Positions 1 to 10,733 are shown, counted from the stretch's first letter. The stretch: DNA of 64,000 bases from Anolis sagrei (GCF_037176765.1 NC_090025.1:13441045-13505044), one strand, 5' to 3'. The notes: generated by a model not told the origin, from the letters alone. Numbers and translations are program-made.

Positions 1-1005
1 ACTGTGTGATGTATTGGCAAATAATGCGTGCAGATCCCAGTAAGGTGGCCTTTTGCAGCTGGCAGATGGTAATTTTGTCAGCGCCAATTGTGTTTAAGTG
101 GAGGCCAAGGTCTTTATGCAAATATACAGAATGGGGGACAATGCCTGGCTCGAGAGCAGTAGGTATGAAAAAGATCTAGGAGTCCTCGTTGACAACAAGT
201 TAAACATGAGCCAACAATGTGATGCGGCGGCAAAAAAAGCCAATGGGATTTTGGCCTGCATCAATAGGAGCATAGTGTCTAGATTTAGGGAAGTCATGCT
301 ACCCCTCTATTCTGCTTTGGTTAGACCATACCTGGAATATTGTGTCCAATTCTGGGCACCACAATTCAAGAGAGATATTGACAAGCTGGAATGTATCCAG
401 AGGAGGGCGACTAAAATGATCAAGGGTCTGGAGAACAAGCCCAATGAGGAGCGGCTTAAGGAGCTGGGCATGTTTAGCCTGAAGAAGAGAAGACTGAGAG
501 GAGACATGATTAGCCATGTATAAATATGTGATAGGAAGTCACAGGGAGGAGGGAGCGAACTTGTTTTCTGCTTCCTTGGAGACTAGGATGCAGAACAATG
601 GCTTCAAACTACAACAGAGCAGATTCCATCTGAACATGAGAACTTCCTGACTGTGAGAGCCGTTCAGCAGTGGAACTCTCTGCTCCGGAGTGTGGTGGAG
701 GCTCCTTCTTTGGAAGCTTTTAAACAGAGGCTGGATGGCCATCTGTCAGGGGTGATTTGAATGCAATATTCCTGCTTCTTGGCAGGGGGTTGGACTGGAT
801 GGCCCATGAGGTCTCTTCCAACTCTTTGATTCTATGATTCTATGATTTAGGCACTGCGCCCAGTGTGCCGATCACCACTGGGACCACCTTGACTGACTTG
901 TGCCAGAGCCTTTGCAGTTTGATCCTCATATCGTGTCAGCTTTTCCAGTTGTTTCTCTTCAATCCTGCTGTCGCCTGGGATTGCAGCATCCCAGGTGACA
1001 TCATC
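1..1005 (-). mobile_element. R4/Dong-like LINE, 3' part, split by CR1
   Basis: Bases 1-116 and 850-1005 are two halves of one LINE 3' region. Together they match the reverse complement of the copy at 50973-51610, including the 'ggcactgcgccc' and 'tgggaccacctt' blocks. That copy encodes the C-terminal zinc-finger region typical of R4/Dong elements. A CR1 fragment separates the halves. The left edge of the window cuts the element. The clade call rests on protein features of the other copy. Confidence 0.65.
117..845 (+). mobile_element. CR1 LINE, 5'-truncated 3' end
   Basis: This encodes the C-terminal end of CR1 ORF2, with residues such as [17 protein letters not shown] and [14 protein letters not shown], followed by the CR1 3' UTR and a terminal ATTCTATG-type tail at about 825-845. 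Frameshifts break it after about residue 140. It sits inside the R4-like LINE with a short 'ttta' duplication on both sides (113-116 and 846-849), so it is younger than its host. Confidence 0.9.
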
Positions 1006-1010
1006 ATCAT

Positions 1011-1212
1011 CAACATCATTAGAAACACAACAAGATTAGTCCACAGCAAACAAGATCACTCTGCTGGGTGTTGTATTGGATCACACATTGGAAACTTCCC
1101 AAGTATCTAGACTGTGTGATGTACTGTCGAATAATGTGTGTAGATCCGAGCAAGGTGGCCTTTTGCAACTGAGATGAGATTGTTATTGTTATTATTATTG
1201 TTATTATTATTT
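1011..1212 (-). mobile_element. R4/Dong-like LINE, second short copy, with ATT tail
   Basis: The block starting 'attagaaacacaacaag' at about 1018 is the reverse complement of the extreme 3' end of the R4-like copy near 51600. It repeats the 'actgtgtgatgta' segment seen at base 1. It runs into an ATT-rich microsatellite at 1173-1212. R4/Dong elements are known to sit in TAA repeats. Confidence 0.5.
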
Positions 1213-2739
1213 GAATAAGTAATTACCTACATGTTCAATTCCTGTAACATCCTTGGTTTATCTAAAGGATACCCATGGGTTGATCTCGCCCTATTAGTCC
1301 TGTACTGTTTGATGCTTCCTGATCCTATAACATCATTTAGAGAGGAAAATTGTTTCCATTTTCTCTTTGGCACAAAACTAGTCCCTAACCATAAGCAAAG
1401 GTTATATCCTGCAATTCAGAGTCTATTTCTTGCTGCCACGTCCATTCTGCCTGCATCACTTGCTGAAGGTGAAACTGTATTTTGGAGTCAACAAGAAATG
1501 TGTTGCTATGGGCTTTAATAAGATCAGGATTTCACCCGAAGTGTCACAGCTTGCTTACTTACACACACTGTTCTCGCTGAGGTTAAGTGAGCTTTGCATT
1601 GACCCAGTTTACGTACCCAGGGGCGTTTAAACAGCTTCCCAATTGCGTGATTGGCACGGAAAAATAGAGTTGTTGGAAACAAGGGGTCATTCGTGCCGTT
1701 GGATACAACAGGTTCTATAAAAACAACTTTGCATGTGGGGCATTATTTATTCCCGGTTGCGTATGCCATATCCAAAATGCTTGGGACCAGATGTGTTTCA
1801 GATTTTGAATCTTTTCTGAATTTTGGAATATGTACCTTTATTTGCATGGGATAGCTTGGAGATGGGACCCAAATCTAAACACACAATTAAATGATGTTCA
1901 TTATTTACATTATATACATAGCCTGAAGGTCATTTTATATTATACTTGCAATGATTTTGTGCACAAAATTATGATTTATTCTTATATCACTTTATAGTGT
2001 GTGTGTGTGTGTGTGTGTGTGTCTGTGTCTGTGTCTGTGTCTGTGTCTGGTTACAGTTTAAAATGATGCAAATGCAACCCCCCCCCCCAATAAAATAGAA
2101 ATGAGGGATTTAGATAAAAATATAAGAAATACATTTGAAATTACATTTAAAACTCACAACTGAACTTAATCTTTTACCCCATTGCCTCTCTTTTTTCTTT
2201 ATGTGTTGTGTCTTATTTAGATTGTAAGAATAATGGCCCTGAAACTCTCACATTAATTATTTTTAAAGTGCTCTGGCAGTCCTTTAAGATTATGGATGAA
2301 GTATAAATACTCATACATCATACACATTTTGGTACATGCAGAAAGCATCATCCCAGTCATCCTAAGATGAAGCCTGGAAAACTACAAGAAGGAGGAGAAG
2401 AATGTATGGACTGAAATTAAAAGTTGCTTATGAGAACAGTGACAAATGATTATCTGTTTAATTTTTGGTGAAAAACGTGTTTACATTATTGGAGACAATG
2501 GCTCTTTAAGTTAAGGAAATGTTTTCAAGGTTCCTTACATTAAGAAGGAAGCCAACACGAGGCTCCTTGTGTTTACCAGCACCAATTAAGGAGAGTCAGC
2601 ATCTGCCAGGAACGGAGATTAAACCGGGATGTTTCAGGCTGGATAAACATTTATCGTTCATTTAACACTTGGGAACAACAGCAGCAAGAAATATTTCTAC
2701 ATAAGAGACCCTCTAATATTCCAAAATTGTGGCAGACCA
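1213..2739. other. No gene recognised; simple repeats
   Basis: No exon or repeat family is recognised here. There is a GT/GTCT microsatellite at about 1996-2050 and a short C-run near 2080. Bases about 2470-2700 are AT-rich, low in repeats and contain homeodomain-like TAAT/ATTA cores, so they could be an unannotated conserved noncoding element. That is inference only. Confidence 0.4.
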
Positions 2740-3872
2740 GAAGAGTCTAGCCCACCCGCCAAGCTCTTCTCTCTGTATGCAGATGATGTCCAACTCTCTC
2801 AGTCCTTTCCACCTGCTGCTAAGGAGGCTGTTCGGGTCCTGAAACTGTGCTTGGCAGTTGTGACAATCTGGATGAGGGTGAACAAATTGAAACTGTTATC
2901 TAGAGGTACTCCTGGTTAGTCGCAAGGCTGAACAGGGCATAGGGTTACACTCTGTGCTGGGTTACACTTCCCCTGAAGACACAGGTTCATAGCTTGGTAG
3001 CGATCCTGGATTCATCACTGAGCCTGGGACCCCAGGTCTAGGTGGTCGCCAGGGGAGCTTTTGCACAATTAAAATTTGTGCACCCCTTGTGCCCGTACCT
3101 TGAGAAGCCAGACTTGGTCATGGTAATCCGTGCTCTTGTCACATCTCGAATAGACTACTGCAACATGCTCTTTGTGTAGTTGCTTTTGAAGGCTGTTTGG
3201 AAGCTTCAAGTGGTCGAACAGGTGACAGCCAGATTCCTCACTGGAGCAGCATTTAGGGAGCATACAACCCTTCTATTACATCATCTCTACTGGCTACCCA
3301 TATGTTACTGAGTACAATTCAATGTGCTGGCTTTAGCCCATAAAGCCCTAAATTGTTCTGGTCTAGCTTACCCGTCCGAACGCATCTCCCCCTATGAACC
3401 ACCTCGGAGGTTAAGATCTTCTGAGGAGGCCCTACTTTCAGTCCCACCTCCTACTCAGGTGCAATTGGCTAGGATGAGAGGCAGGGCCTTCTCAGTGGTG
3501 GCCCCTCGGCTATGGAATTCGCTCTCCAGCAAAATCAGGTCAGCTCCCTTCCTCCCTCCTGACCTTTAGAAAGAAATTAAAAACTTGGCTGTGGGGCCAG
3601 GCCTTTGCAGAGTAATTCAGTGCTATGCATAGAATGAAATAAGTGCAATTATTATTGGAGTGGACCTGGACTATGACTTTGGATTTGTGTGGTTTTTAAC
3701 AATTGGTTTTAATGTATCGATTTTTTCCTTATTTTTTATGGCTTAATATATATGCTTATTGTTTTTACATGCTTGTTTATATGGGATCAAATCATTGCCA
3801 ATTGTAAGTTGCTCTGAGTCCCCTTCGGGGTGAGAAGGGCTGGGGATAAATATCGTAAATAGAATGCATTCC
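2740..3872 (+). mobile_element. L2-clade LINE, 3' portion
   Basis: Translated pieces match the C-terminal end of L2 ORF2: LYADDVQLSQSFPP near 2780, VIRALVTSRIDYCNMLF near 3120, and ALAHKALNCSGLAYPSERIS followed by AFSVVAPRLWNSL from 3324. The 3' end carries the L2 signature 'gagtccccttcggggtgaga' at about 3815. Several stops and frameshifts interrupt it, so it is an old, 5'-truncated copy. Confidence 0.85.
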
Positions 3873-4115
3873 CTTAGTTTCAAATGTTTAAAAGCAATGC
3901 ATTTGGGTTCGGAAAGATTACCCGTTTACAAGAAACGTTGCCCAACTGTATTTACTCAGTCTTCGAGGAGGCTCTTTTCATGTCTGTTGGGAGCTACAGA
4001 CAATGCAGTTGCTGTTGCCTGTTTTTGGTCAAAAGATATTTAGCCGCCTGCACTCCTATTTTTTTTTCCAGTTTTATACAAATTTATGCAATGCTTTTGA
4101 TACAAAATAAACAAA
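3873..4115. other. No feature recognised
   Basis: About 240 bp between the L2 and the Helitron. No exon, known repeat or convincing open frame is seen. Confidence 0.4.
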
Positions 4116-5264
4116 TCTATATAAATAAAAATGTAATGTTCGTTTATGGGATTAACAGAACTCAAAAACCACCAGTTGTATTGACACCAAATTTGGACAC
4201 AAGACACCTAACAACTCAATGTATGTCCTTCACTAAAAAAAAATGATTTTGTCATTTGGAAGTTGTAGTTGCTGGGATTTATAGTTCACCTACAATCAAA
4301 GAACATTCTGAACCCCAGCAACGATGGAATTGAACCAAACTTGGCACACAGAACTCCCATGACCAACAGAAAATACTGGAAGGGTTTGGTGGACAGTGTC
4401 CTTTGGTTTTGGAGTTGTAGTTCACCTACATCCAGGGAGCACTGAGGACTCAAACAATGATGGATCTGGACCAAACTCTACACGAATGCTCAATATGCCC
4501 AAATGTGAACACTGGTGGAGTTTGGGGAAAATAGAATCTTGACATTTAGGAGTTGTAGTTGCTGGGATTTATAGTTCACCTACAGTCAAAGAGAATTCTG
4601 AACCCCACCAACGATGGAATTGAACCAAACTTGGCACACAGTTCTCCCATGACCAACAGAAAATACTGGAAGGGTTTGGTGGGCAGTGTCCTTTGGTTTT
4701 GGAGTTGTAGTTCACCTACATCCAGGGAGCACTTAGGACTCAAACAATGATGGATCTGGACCAAACTCTACACGAATGCTCAATATGCCTAAATGTGAAC
4801 ACTGGTGGAGTTTGGGGAAAATAGAATCTTGACATTTAGGAGTTGTAGTTGCTGGGATTTATAGTTCACCTACAGTCAAAGAGAATTCTGAACCCCACCA
4901 ACGATGGAATTGAACCAAACTTGGCACACAGTTCTCCCATGACCAACAGAAAATATCGGAAGGGTTTGGTGGGCAGTGTCCTTTGGTTTTGGAGTTGTAG
5001 TTCACCTACATCCAGGGAGCACTGAGGACTCAAACAATGATGGATCTGGACCAAACTCTACACGAATGCTCAATATGCCCAAATGTGAACACTGATGGAG
5101 TTTGAGGAAAATAGAATCTTGACATTTAGGAGTTGTAGTTGCTGGGATTTATAGTTCACCTAAATCACGGAGCATTCTGAACCCCAACATCGATAGAATT
5201 GGGCCAAACCTCCCACACAGAACCCCCATGTGGGCCACAGCAACGCGTGGCAGGGGACGGCTAG
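4116..5264 (+). mobile_element. Non-autonomous Helitron with tandem internal units
   Basis: The ends follow Helitron rules: a TC start after an A (4115/4116), a CTAG end at 5261-5264 followed by T, and a short GC-rich palindrome ('ccac..gcgtgg') just upstream of the end. There are no inverted ends or target duplications. Inside, a unit of about 290 bp starts near 4260, 4550, 4840 and 5130; the last is partial. The copies are about 95% alike by eye. No helicase ORF is present. Confidence 0.75.
4260..5170 (+). repeat. Tandem array, 290-bp units
   Basis: Three full units and a partial fourth, each opening with 'gttgtagttgctgggattta' about 290 bp apart. The small open frames that recur in them are by-products of the repetition. 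The array lies wholly inside the Helitron. Confidence 0.85.
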
Positions 5265-6104
5265 TAAATAAATAAATTCCCTTGGTAAAAAAGACATTTT
5301 AAGAAAACCTCCTTCTGTCCTTGAAAATTAAGGGAGAAGGTTGGGAAGGCATTTTTCCATTCCACAGGTGCGCCTGATCAGTTCCCCAAAAGAGAAAAGC
5401 CAAAGGACTCTATTCTTCCTACATAATCTTCTTGCCAAGTAATCCTAATCCTATTCAGACGTCTTGCTTTTCTTATCACGTGGGAGGGCTCACACCAGCC
5501 TGTAGAGAATAAACCAAAAGGTTTTACTTCTTCTGAAGCAAGGAAGGAAGGGCAAAGGAAGAACGTCCTCTAAGCACCTGCATCCCAATGGACCGAAATG
5601 CTCTTTTAGATAAACCTCTCTTGCGCCCGAAACTTCACAAACCATCCTGAATGCACCCACTTGGATTACAAATGCATATCACACAAATGCACAATAGGAA
5701 AATCAGACCTTTCTGGTTGAATCCAGAGCCCAATCCTCTCCTTTCTAAAGCGGACATCGGAGACAAAGTAAGCTTGCTTTATTTATGAAATTTCAAAAAT
5801 AATTTTTAAATTGTTGATCTGCTGGGCTAATTATCGCAATAGCTCCATCCGTGGCATTAACCAGATTTCCACAGGGCAATCGGATGCAAAAGGTAATAAC
5901 ATCCCTGCATGTTGTAGCTTGGGTACAATGTTTTACTTGCTTTAAGAATAGTTATACTTAATTCTAATTTAATATTTTATGTTGTAGGTTTTTAAAATGG
6001 TAGTTTTTGAAAGATTGTGAACCACTTTGGATTCCAGTCCTGGAAGAAAAGAAAAGTTCTACTACTATTGCAACTGAGAATAATAGTAGTATTTGCAGTA
6101 CTGG
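5265..6104. other. No gene recognised
   Basis: No coding exon or repeat family is seen. The segment at about 5775-5900 is repeat-free with TAATTA-like cores ('gggctaattatcgc') and might be a conserved noncoding element. This cannot be decided from one sequence. Confidence 0.3.
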
Positions 6105-6249
6105 GAGCCACTATTGGTGTAGCGAGTTAAACCGCTAAGCTGCTGAACTTGCTGACCGAAAGGTCACCGGTTCGAATTCAGGGAGTGGGTGAGCTCCTGC
6201 TGTTAGCCCCAGCTTCTGCCAACCTAGCTGTTTGAAAACATGCCAATGT

Positions 6250-7023
6250 CTTCATTATTTCCTCCTCTAATGCTATTTGTCAGTTTGGCCATTTGGATAT
6301 AATGTACTAATTTGTCTCTCCAATCTTTAATAGTTAACTCTCCCCCCCCCCCCCCGCCTTCCATGTTTTGGCTATTATTAGTCTCGTAGGGTTCCCGGTG
6401 GCACAGTGGGTTAACGAGCGGATCTGCTGAGCTTGTTGCAGGTTAGATTCCGGGGAGCGGCATGAGCTTCCGCTGTCAGCCCTAGCTTCTGCCAACCTAG
6501 CAGCTTGAAAACATGCAAATGTGAGTAGATCAATAGGTACTACTCTGGTGGGAAGGTAACAGTGTTCCATGCAGTCATGCTGGCCACATGATCTTGGAGG
6601 TGTCTGTGGACAACGCTGGCTCTTCGGCTTAGAAATGGAGATGAACACCACACCCCAGAGTCAGACATAACTGGACTTAATGTCAGGGGACAACCTTTTC
6701 CTTAACCTAGTCTCGTAGAAGAACTTCCAAAAAAGGAGATTGGCACTTGGGTATCTGGAAAAGAAGACAAAAGTAGATTTGAAGATTTCCATAAAGGGGA
6801 TTTAATGATAGAAGACATGTGGATAGTTGTGTGTTAGTAATATGATCCATATTGATGGGTGTCGGAGGTCATGGGGGTCGGGTTCACAGATGTGGGTTTA
6901 GAGGGACAATAAATGTTAAGATATAATAACTACACTCAAAATTTAATTTTTCATATGTTTAATGAGTGATGACTGTGTGTACCATTCTGTTAACTTGCTT
7001 GCTATTAAAAAAAACAACAAAAC
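6250..7023 (+). mobile_element. L1 3' end with inverted 5' part
   Basis: The right part (about 6720-7023) is an L1 3' end on +, ending in A-rich sequence. The left part (6250-6378 and 6708-6720) reads on - as L1 ORF2 C-terminal residues such as RLIIAKTWKAG. This head-to-head arrangement is the usual mark of twin priming. The flanks share an imperfect 15-bp duplication, 'aaacatgc.aatgt', at 6235-6249 and 7024-7038. Confidence 0.6.
6390..6707 (+). mobile_element. Sauria-type SINE, full length
   Basis: Complete head-to-tail copy: a tRNA-like head with degenerate box sequences, the 'ccaacctagcag' core, the 'ccatgcagtcatgctggcc' region, and a tail ending in CCTTTTCCTTAA-type repeats. A perfect 11-bp target duplication, 'tagtctcgtag', lies at 6379-6389 and 6708-6718. 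It inserted into the L1 piece. Confidence 0.9.
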
Positions 7024-7057
7024 AAAGCATGCAAATGTGAGTAGATATTTATTTGGG

Positions 7058-7292
7058 TTGTTGTAGGTTTTTCCGGGCTATATGGCCATGTTCTAGAGGC
7101 ATTTTCTCCTGATGTTTCACCTGCATCTATGGCAAGTATCCTCAGAGGTAGTGAGGTCTCCAGAGACACCTAACCCTTGGATGCTTGCCATAGATGCAGG
7201 CGAAACGTCAGGAGAAAATGCCTCTAGAACATGGCCATATAGCCCGGAAAAACCTACAACAACCCAGTGATTCCGGCCATGAAAGCCTTCGA
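7058..7292. mobile_element. Penelope-like terminal unit, foldback copy
   Basis: Two arms of about 100 bp, inverted around a short spacer near 7160, each carry 'catggccatatagccc' and the 'gaaacgtcaggagaa' motif or their reverse complements. The same unit forms both ends of the Penelope-like element at 48975-50325, so this is a dimer of its terminal repeat without coding sequence. Confidence 0.65.
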
Positions 7293-7760
7293 CAGATATT
7301 TATTTATTTATTTACAGTATTTATATTCCGCCCTTCTCTCCCCGCAGGGGACTCAGGGCGGATTACAATGTACATATAAATGGCAAACATTCAATGCCAT
7401 AGACACACAACATATATTGACAGACACTCAGAGGCAATTTAACATTCCAGGTTCATGGGGGTCTGCTTTTTTTATGTCGCTTCACCCACTTGTGACACCA
7501 ATTGAATACTTCCTCATTCTTTTGCATGCTGCTAGAGAATTTTATGGCATCATAAATTAGTTAAATTAGCCTCCCCGCATAAGCGGTACCTAAATTTCCT
7601 ACTTGACAGATGCAACTGTCTTTCGGGCTGCAAAGGTCGACAGCAAGCTAGACAAATGGCCGGAAGTTCACTCCGACCCGGGCTGGCTATGAACTCATGA
7701 CCTCTCGGTTAGTAGTGATTTTAATGCAGCTGACCCCCAACCAGCTGTGCCACAACCTGG
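7293..7760 (-). mobile_element. tRNA-derived SINE with L2-like tail
   Basis: Read on -, it starts with a tRNA-like head ('ggcacagctggttggg') and ends with the L2-type 3' tail 'ctgagtcccctgcggggaga' followed by TAAATAAATA. Length is about 465 bp. A related copy lies at 43840-44312. Confidence 0.7.
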
Positions 7761-7767
7761 TCCACTT

Positions 7768-7934
7768 TCTCGCTTTGGTGGGGAAGTAACGTCTCTCCAT
7801 GCAGTCATGCTAGCCAAATGACCTTGGAGGTGGCTACGGACAACGCCAGCTCTTTGGCTTAGAAATGGAGATGAGCACCAACTCACAGAGTCAGACACTA
7901 CTAGACTTTATGTCAAGGGGAAACCTTTACCTTT

Positions 7935-7938
<4 letters not shown>
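7768..7938 (+). mobile_element. Sauria-type SINE, 3' half
   Basis: The 3' half of the SINE from 'ggtggggaagtaacg' to the CCTTTACCTTTTA tail. The head is missing. Confidence 0.8.
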
Positions 7939-8000
<62 letters not shown>

Positions 8001-8022
8001 TAATAATAATAATAATAATAAT
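7937..8022. repeat. (CTA)n and (ATA)n microsatellites
   Basis: Runs of CTA/CCA triplets at about 7937-7965 followed by an ATA/ACA triplet run at 7966-8022. Confidence 0.9.
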
Positions 8023-8452
8023 AAAACAGAGCTAGACAAAACCTATTGGGAGAACTTTCCATGTTCAGTGCTATTGAATCATGGAAGTTGTAACTTTTGG
8101 CCAAGAACCTGTACAACTAGAACTCCCATCATTCTACAGCATTGAGATATAGCCGTTCAAGTGGTATCAAACCACACTGATTCTACAATGTAGATGCACC
8201 TTGGTCAGAATGATGCTCAGCCTCTGGGGAGTTAGGGGATTTTGATTTTAAAAAGTAACTTTTCCAAACGATGTATTTCCATGTCGGCTTGCTGTTTTGT
8301 CAGGTGCATCCTTAAATGGAGACTCGGGCTTTGATGCAACTGCAATGTTGATGCAAAATTGAACAACCAGGTGTTTTAGGATGTGTAGTATCTCTCATAC
8401 TTGCTTTGTCCACCCAGGTGAGCAGACAGACCATACCTGCTTAGCTCCATCT

Positions 8453-8624
8453 ATAGAATCATAGAATCAAAGAGTTGGAAGAGACCTCAAGGGCCATCCA
8501 GTCCAACCCCCTGCCAAGAAGCAGGAATATGGCATTTAAATCACCCCTGACAGATGGCCATCCAGCCTCTGTTTAAAAGCTTCCAAAGAAGGAGCCTCCA
8601 CCACACTCTGGGGCAGACTCTGCA
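8453..8624 (-). mobile_element. CR1 3' end, short fragment
   Basis: The last 170 bp of CR1 on the minus strand: the ATTCTATG tail (seen as 'atagaatcatagaatc'), the 'gagttggaagagacctc' block and the end of the ORF2 reading frame. Confidence 0.85.
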
Positions 8625-8699
8625 CTCCATCTCACCTGAATTATGCTATCACATCCCTTTAGTGGTGTTCCAGGTGGCGCAAGGGTGAACCTTATACAG

Positions 8700-9049
8700 G
8701 TGAGTGAAGTGGGAGGTACCCTTCTCCCTAGTAATGTTGGAAGGTGAGAAAAAGAAGTATGCCTTTAACAAAGCTGATTATCACGCCTCCTTGTTATTTC
8801 TGACTTGTCTGCGTTCCAGTGGTAGTAGTTCATGGGACTATAATTACCATCCAGGACTTAATGCGCCTTCCTAAGCCCTGTCCCGGCTCTGTGACATCAC
8901 TGTGTACAGATTTGCTGACGCTGATATAGGAATAACCAACCATCATGCGCAATAACGGTGTGCTTAAGTCTAATCCTGTTGCAGTTTTCACATACTATAG
9001 AACAGGCAAAATGCAGCCTTCCAGATTTTGGATGCATATACAATATTTA
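8700..9049. other. No feature recognised
   Basis: A weak SINE-head-like stretch ('ggtggcgcaagg') occurs near 8672. Otherwise no exon or repeat is identified. Confidence 0.35.
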
Positions 9050-9539
9050 ATGATGCAGTTTGTCACCATTTTAGCTGCCATGGCTCACAGATCATTGGGA
9101 GTTGAAGTTTCGCAAGGTCTTTAGCTTTCTCTGCCAAAGACTGGTGGTGCCTTTCCAAACTACAACTCCCAGGATTTCATTGCATTGAGTCTTTTAAGTT
9201 AAAGTGACATCAAACTGCATTAACTCTACAGCAGCGGTTCTCAACCTGGGGGTCGCGACCCCCAGGGGGGTCATTGGGACATTTTTGGGGGTCGCCAAGT
9301 TCCCTTGGTTGGCCCCGTCCCTGCCGACCCTTGCCGTTTGGGCAATGGGGGGTTGCCCTGACCCCGCCCCTTTCCGACTTCGGAAGGGTGCGGGGGCCAA
9401 GCATAGGGCAGCCCTCATGGCCTTGCCTTGTGGGCAACCTTTCTGCCCGGCCCCTGCACCTTTCCGAGTTCGGACAGACACGGAGGGGGGCAGCCTTCCA
9501 GTCTGTGAGGGCAGCCTTCCACGCCCTCTTTGATGGCAG

Positions 9540-9905
9540 GGGAGCTATACATCCCACTAGCTCCCAAATGCCAAGGTCTAGTTACCCCAAACTCCAGCAG
9601 TATTTACATTTGGGCATATTGAGTATCCATGCCAAGTTAGGTACATATCCATCATTGTTTGAGTCCACAGTGCTTTCTGGAGGTAGGTGAACTACAACTC
9701 CAAAACTCAAGGTCAATGCCCACCAAACCCTTCTAGTATTTTCTGTTGGTTATGGGGGTTTTGTGTGCCAAGTTTGGTCCAATTCCATCATTGGTGGAGT
9801 TCAGAATGTGCTTTGATTGCAGGTGAACTATAAATCCCAGCAACTACAACTCCCAAATGACATAATCAATTCTCCCTCCAACCCCACCAGTATTCAAATT
9901 TGGGC
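9540..9905 (-). mobile_element. Helitron internal unit inside the hAT
   Basis: The reverse complement matches the 290-bp tandem unit of the Helitron at 4116-5264, for example 'gtgaactacaactccaaaac' and 'gtgccaagtttggtccaatt'. Neither Helitron end is evident, so it is a fragment or a captured piece. Confidence 0.6.
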
Positions 9906-9913
9906 ATATTGGG

Positions 9914-10062
9914 TAAGGTAAGGTAAACGTTTCCCCCTGACATTAAGTCCAGTCGTGTCCAACTCTGGGAGTTGGTGCTCAATTTCTAGGCCAAAGTGCC
10001 AGTGTTGTCCATAGACACCTCCAAGGTCATGTAGCTGACATGACGTCATGGAGCGCTGTTGT
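9914..10062 (-). mobile_element. Sauria-type SINE 3' fragment inside the hAT
   Basis: The AAGGTAAAC tail at 9914 and the 'cacctccaaggtcatgt' block identify the minus-strand SINE 3' half. Confidence 0.75.
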
Positions 10063-10439
10063 TGGGTATTTGTGCCAAATTTGGTCCAGTGAATGAAAAT
10101 ACATCCTGCATTTCAGATATTTACACTATGATTCATAACAGTAACACAATTACAATTAGGAAGTAGCAAAAATAATAATTTTATGGTTGGGGGTCACCAC
10201 AACGTGAGGCGCTGTATTAAGGGGTCGCGGCATTAGGAAGGTTGAGAACCACTGCTCTACAATGTCAATACACCCAGAGTTCAAATTACAAAAGTATTTT
10301 GTACTCAGTTAACTTGCTGACCAAAAGCTCAGCAGTTCAAATCCAGGGAGCAGGGTGAGCTCCCGCTGTTAGCCTCAGCTTCTGCCAACCTAGCAGTTCG
10401 AAAACATGCAAATGTGAGTAGATCAATAAGTACCGCTCC

Positions 10440-10692
10440 AATATATTTACCAAAATAGGTAGCATTATAGGACTAAACATCAGCCTGGATGCTAGGTTAG
10501 CATTATTAATGGACACCACAAAGTTGAATTTAGAAATGGAAAAGATAGAATTGGTGATTATTTTACTCACAGTGGCAAGAATTATAATCGCAAGGAATTG
10601 GACAATAGGGGTTATGCGTTTGTAAAATGTTCACTTTTGGTGCTCTGTTTACACTGTAAACTGTTAATGTATGTAAATAAGTAATTATTTAA
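10440..10692 (+). mobile_element. L1 3' end with 39-bp target duplication
   Basis: It encodes an L1 ORF2 C-terminal remnant (residues like VARIIIARNWTIGVM) and ends in an A-run. The 39 bp of SINE to its left (10401-10439) recur to its right (10693-10731) with two or three changes. That is long for an L1 target duplication, but the direct repeats are unmistakable. Confidence 0.75.
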
Positions 10693-10733
10693 AAAACATG
10701 CAAATGTGAGTAGATCAATAGGTACCGCTTCTC

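Larger units (their letters stand above)
6105..7046 (+). mobile_element. Sauria-type tRNA SINE, split by L1
   Basis: Bases 6105-6249 are the tRNA-like head and body of a lizard SINE, with a B-box-like 'ggttcgaatt' and the 'gaaaacatgc' block. The body resumes at 7024-7046 ('gcaaatgtgagtagat') after an L1 insertion. The rest of the 3' part is missing. Confidence 0.75.
9232..10254 (+). mobile_element. SPIN-like hAT element, non-autonomous
   Basis: The left end 'cagcggttctcaacctgg' with 'ggtcgcgacccc' and the right end 'ggaaggttgagaaccactg' match the published SPIN hAT ends. The right interior 'attcataacagtaacac' and 'tatggttgggggtcacca' also agrees. An 8-bp duplication flanks it: ctctacag (9224-9231) and ctctacaa (10255-10262), fitting the known NTCTAGAN-like target. 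Bases 9280-9540 are GC-rich and unassigned. The interior also holds a Helitron-like block and a SINE fragment. No transposase ORF is seen. Confidence 0.8.
9050..10278. mobile_element. Hairpin MITE interrupted by SPIN-like hAT
   Basis: Two inverted arms share 'ccaaactacaactcccagga' and 'gatgcagtttg' or their complements. The right terminus, ending 'ctctacaatgtcaatacacc', is displaced to 10255-10278 by the hAT element. A second member of this family lies at 22099-22708. Confidence 0.6.

Noticed and set aside
4260-5170. Regular repeats resembling a CRISPR array
   Set aside because: Units are 290 bp and contiguous, without short repeats and unique spacers, and sit in a Helitron of a vertebrate genome.
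6390-6707. tRNA gene from box A/B-like sequence
   Set aside because: The tRNA-like part is a SINE head with a SINE body, tail and target duplication; no cloverleaf end is kept. The same holds for the other SINE copies.
9204-9690. Overlapping open frames of 95-138 codons on both strands
   Set aside because: They arise from GC-rich transposon interior with few stops; no domain or splice context.
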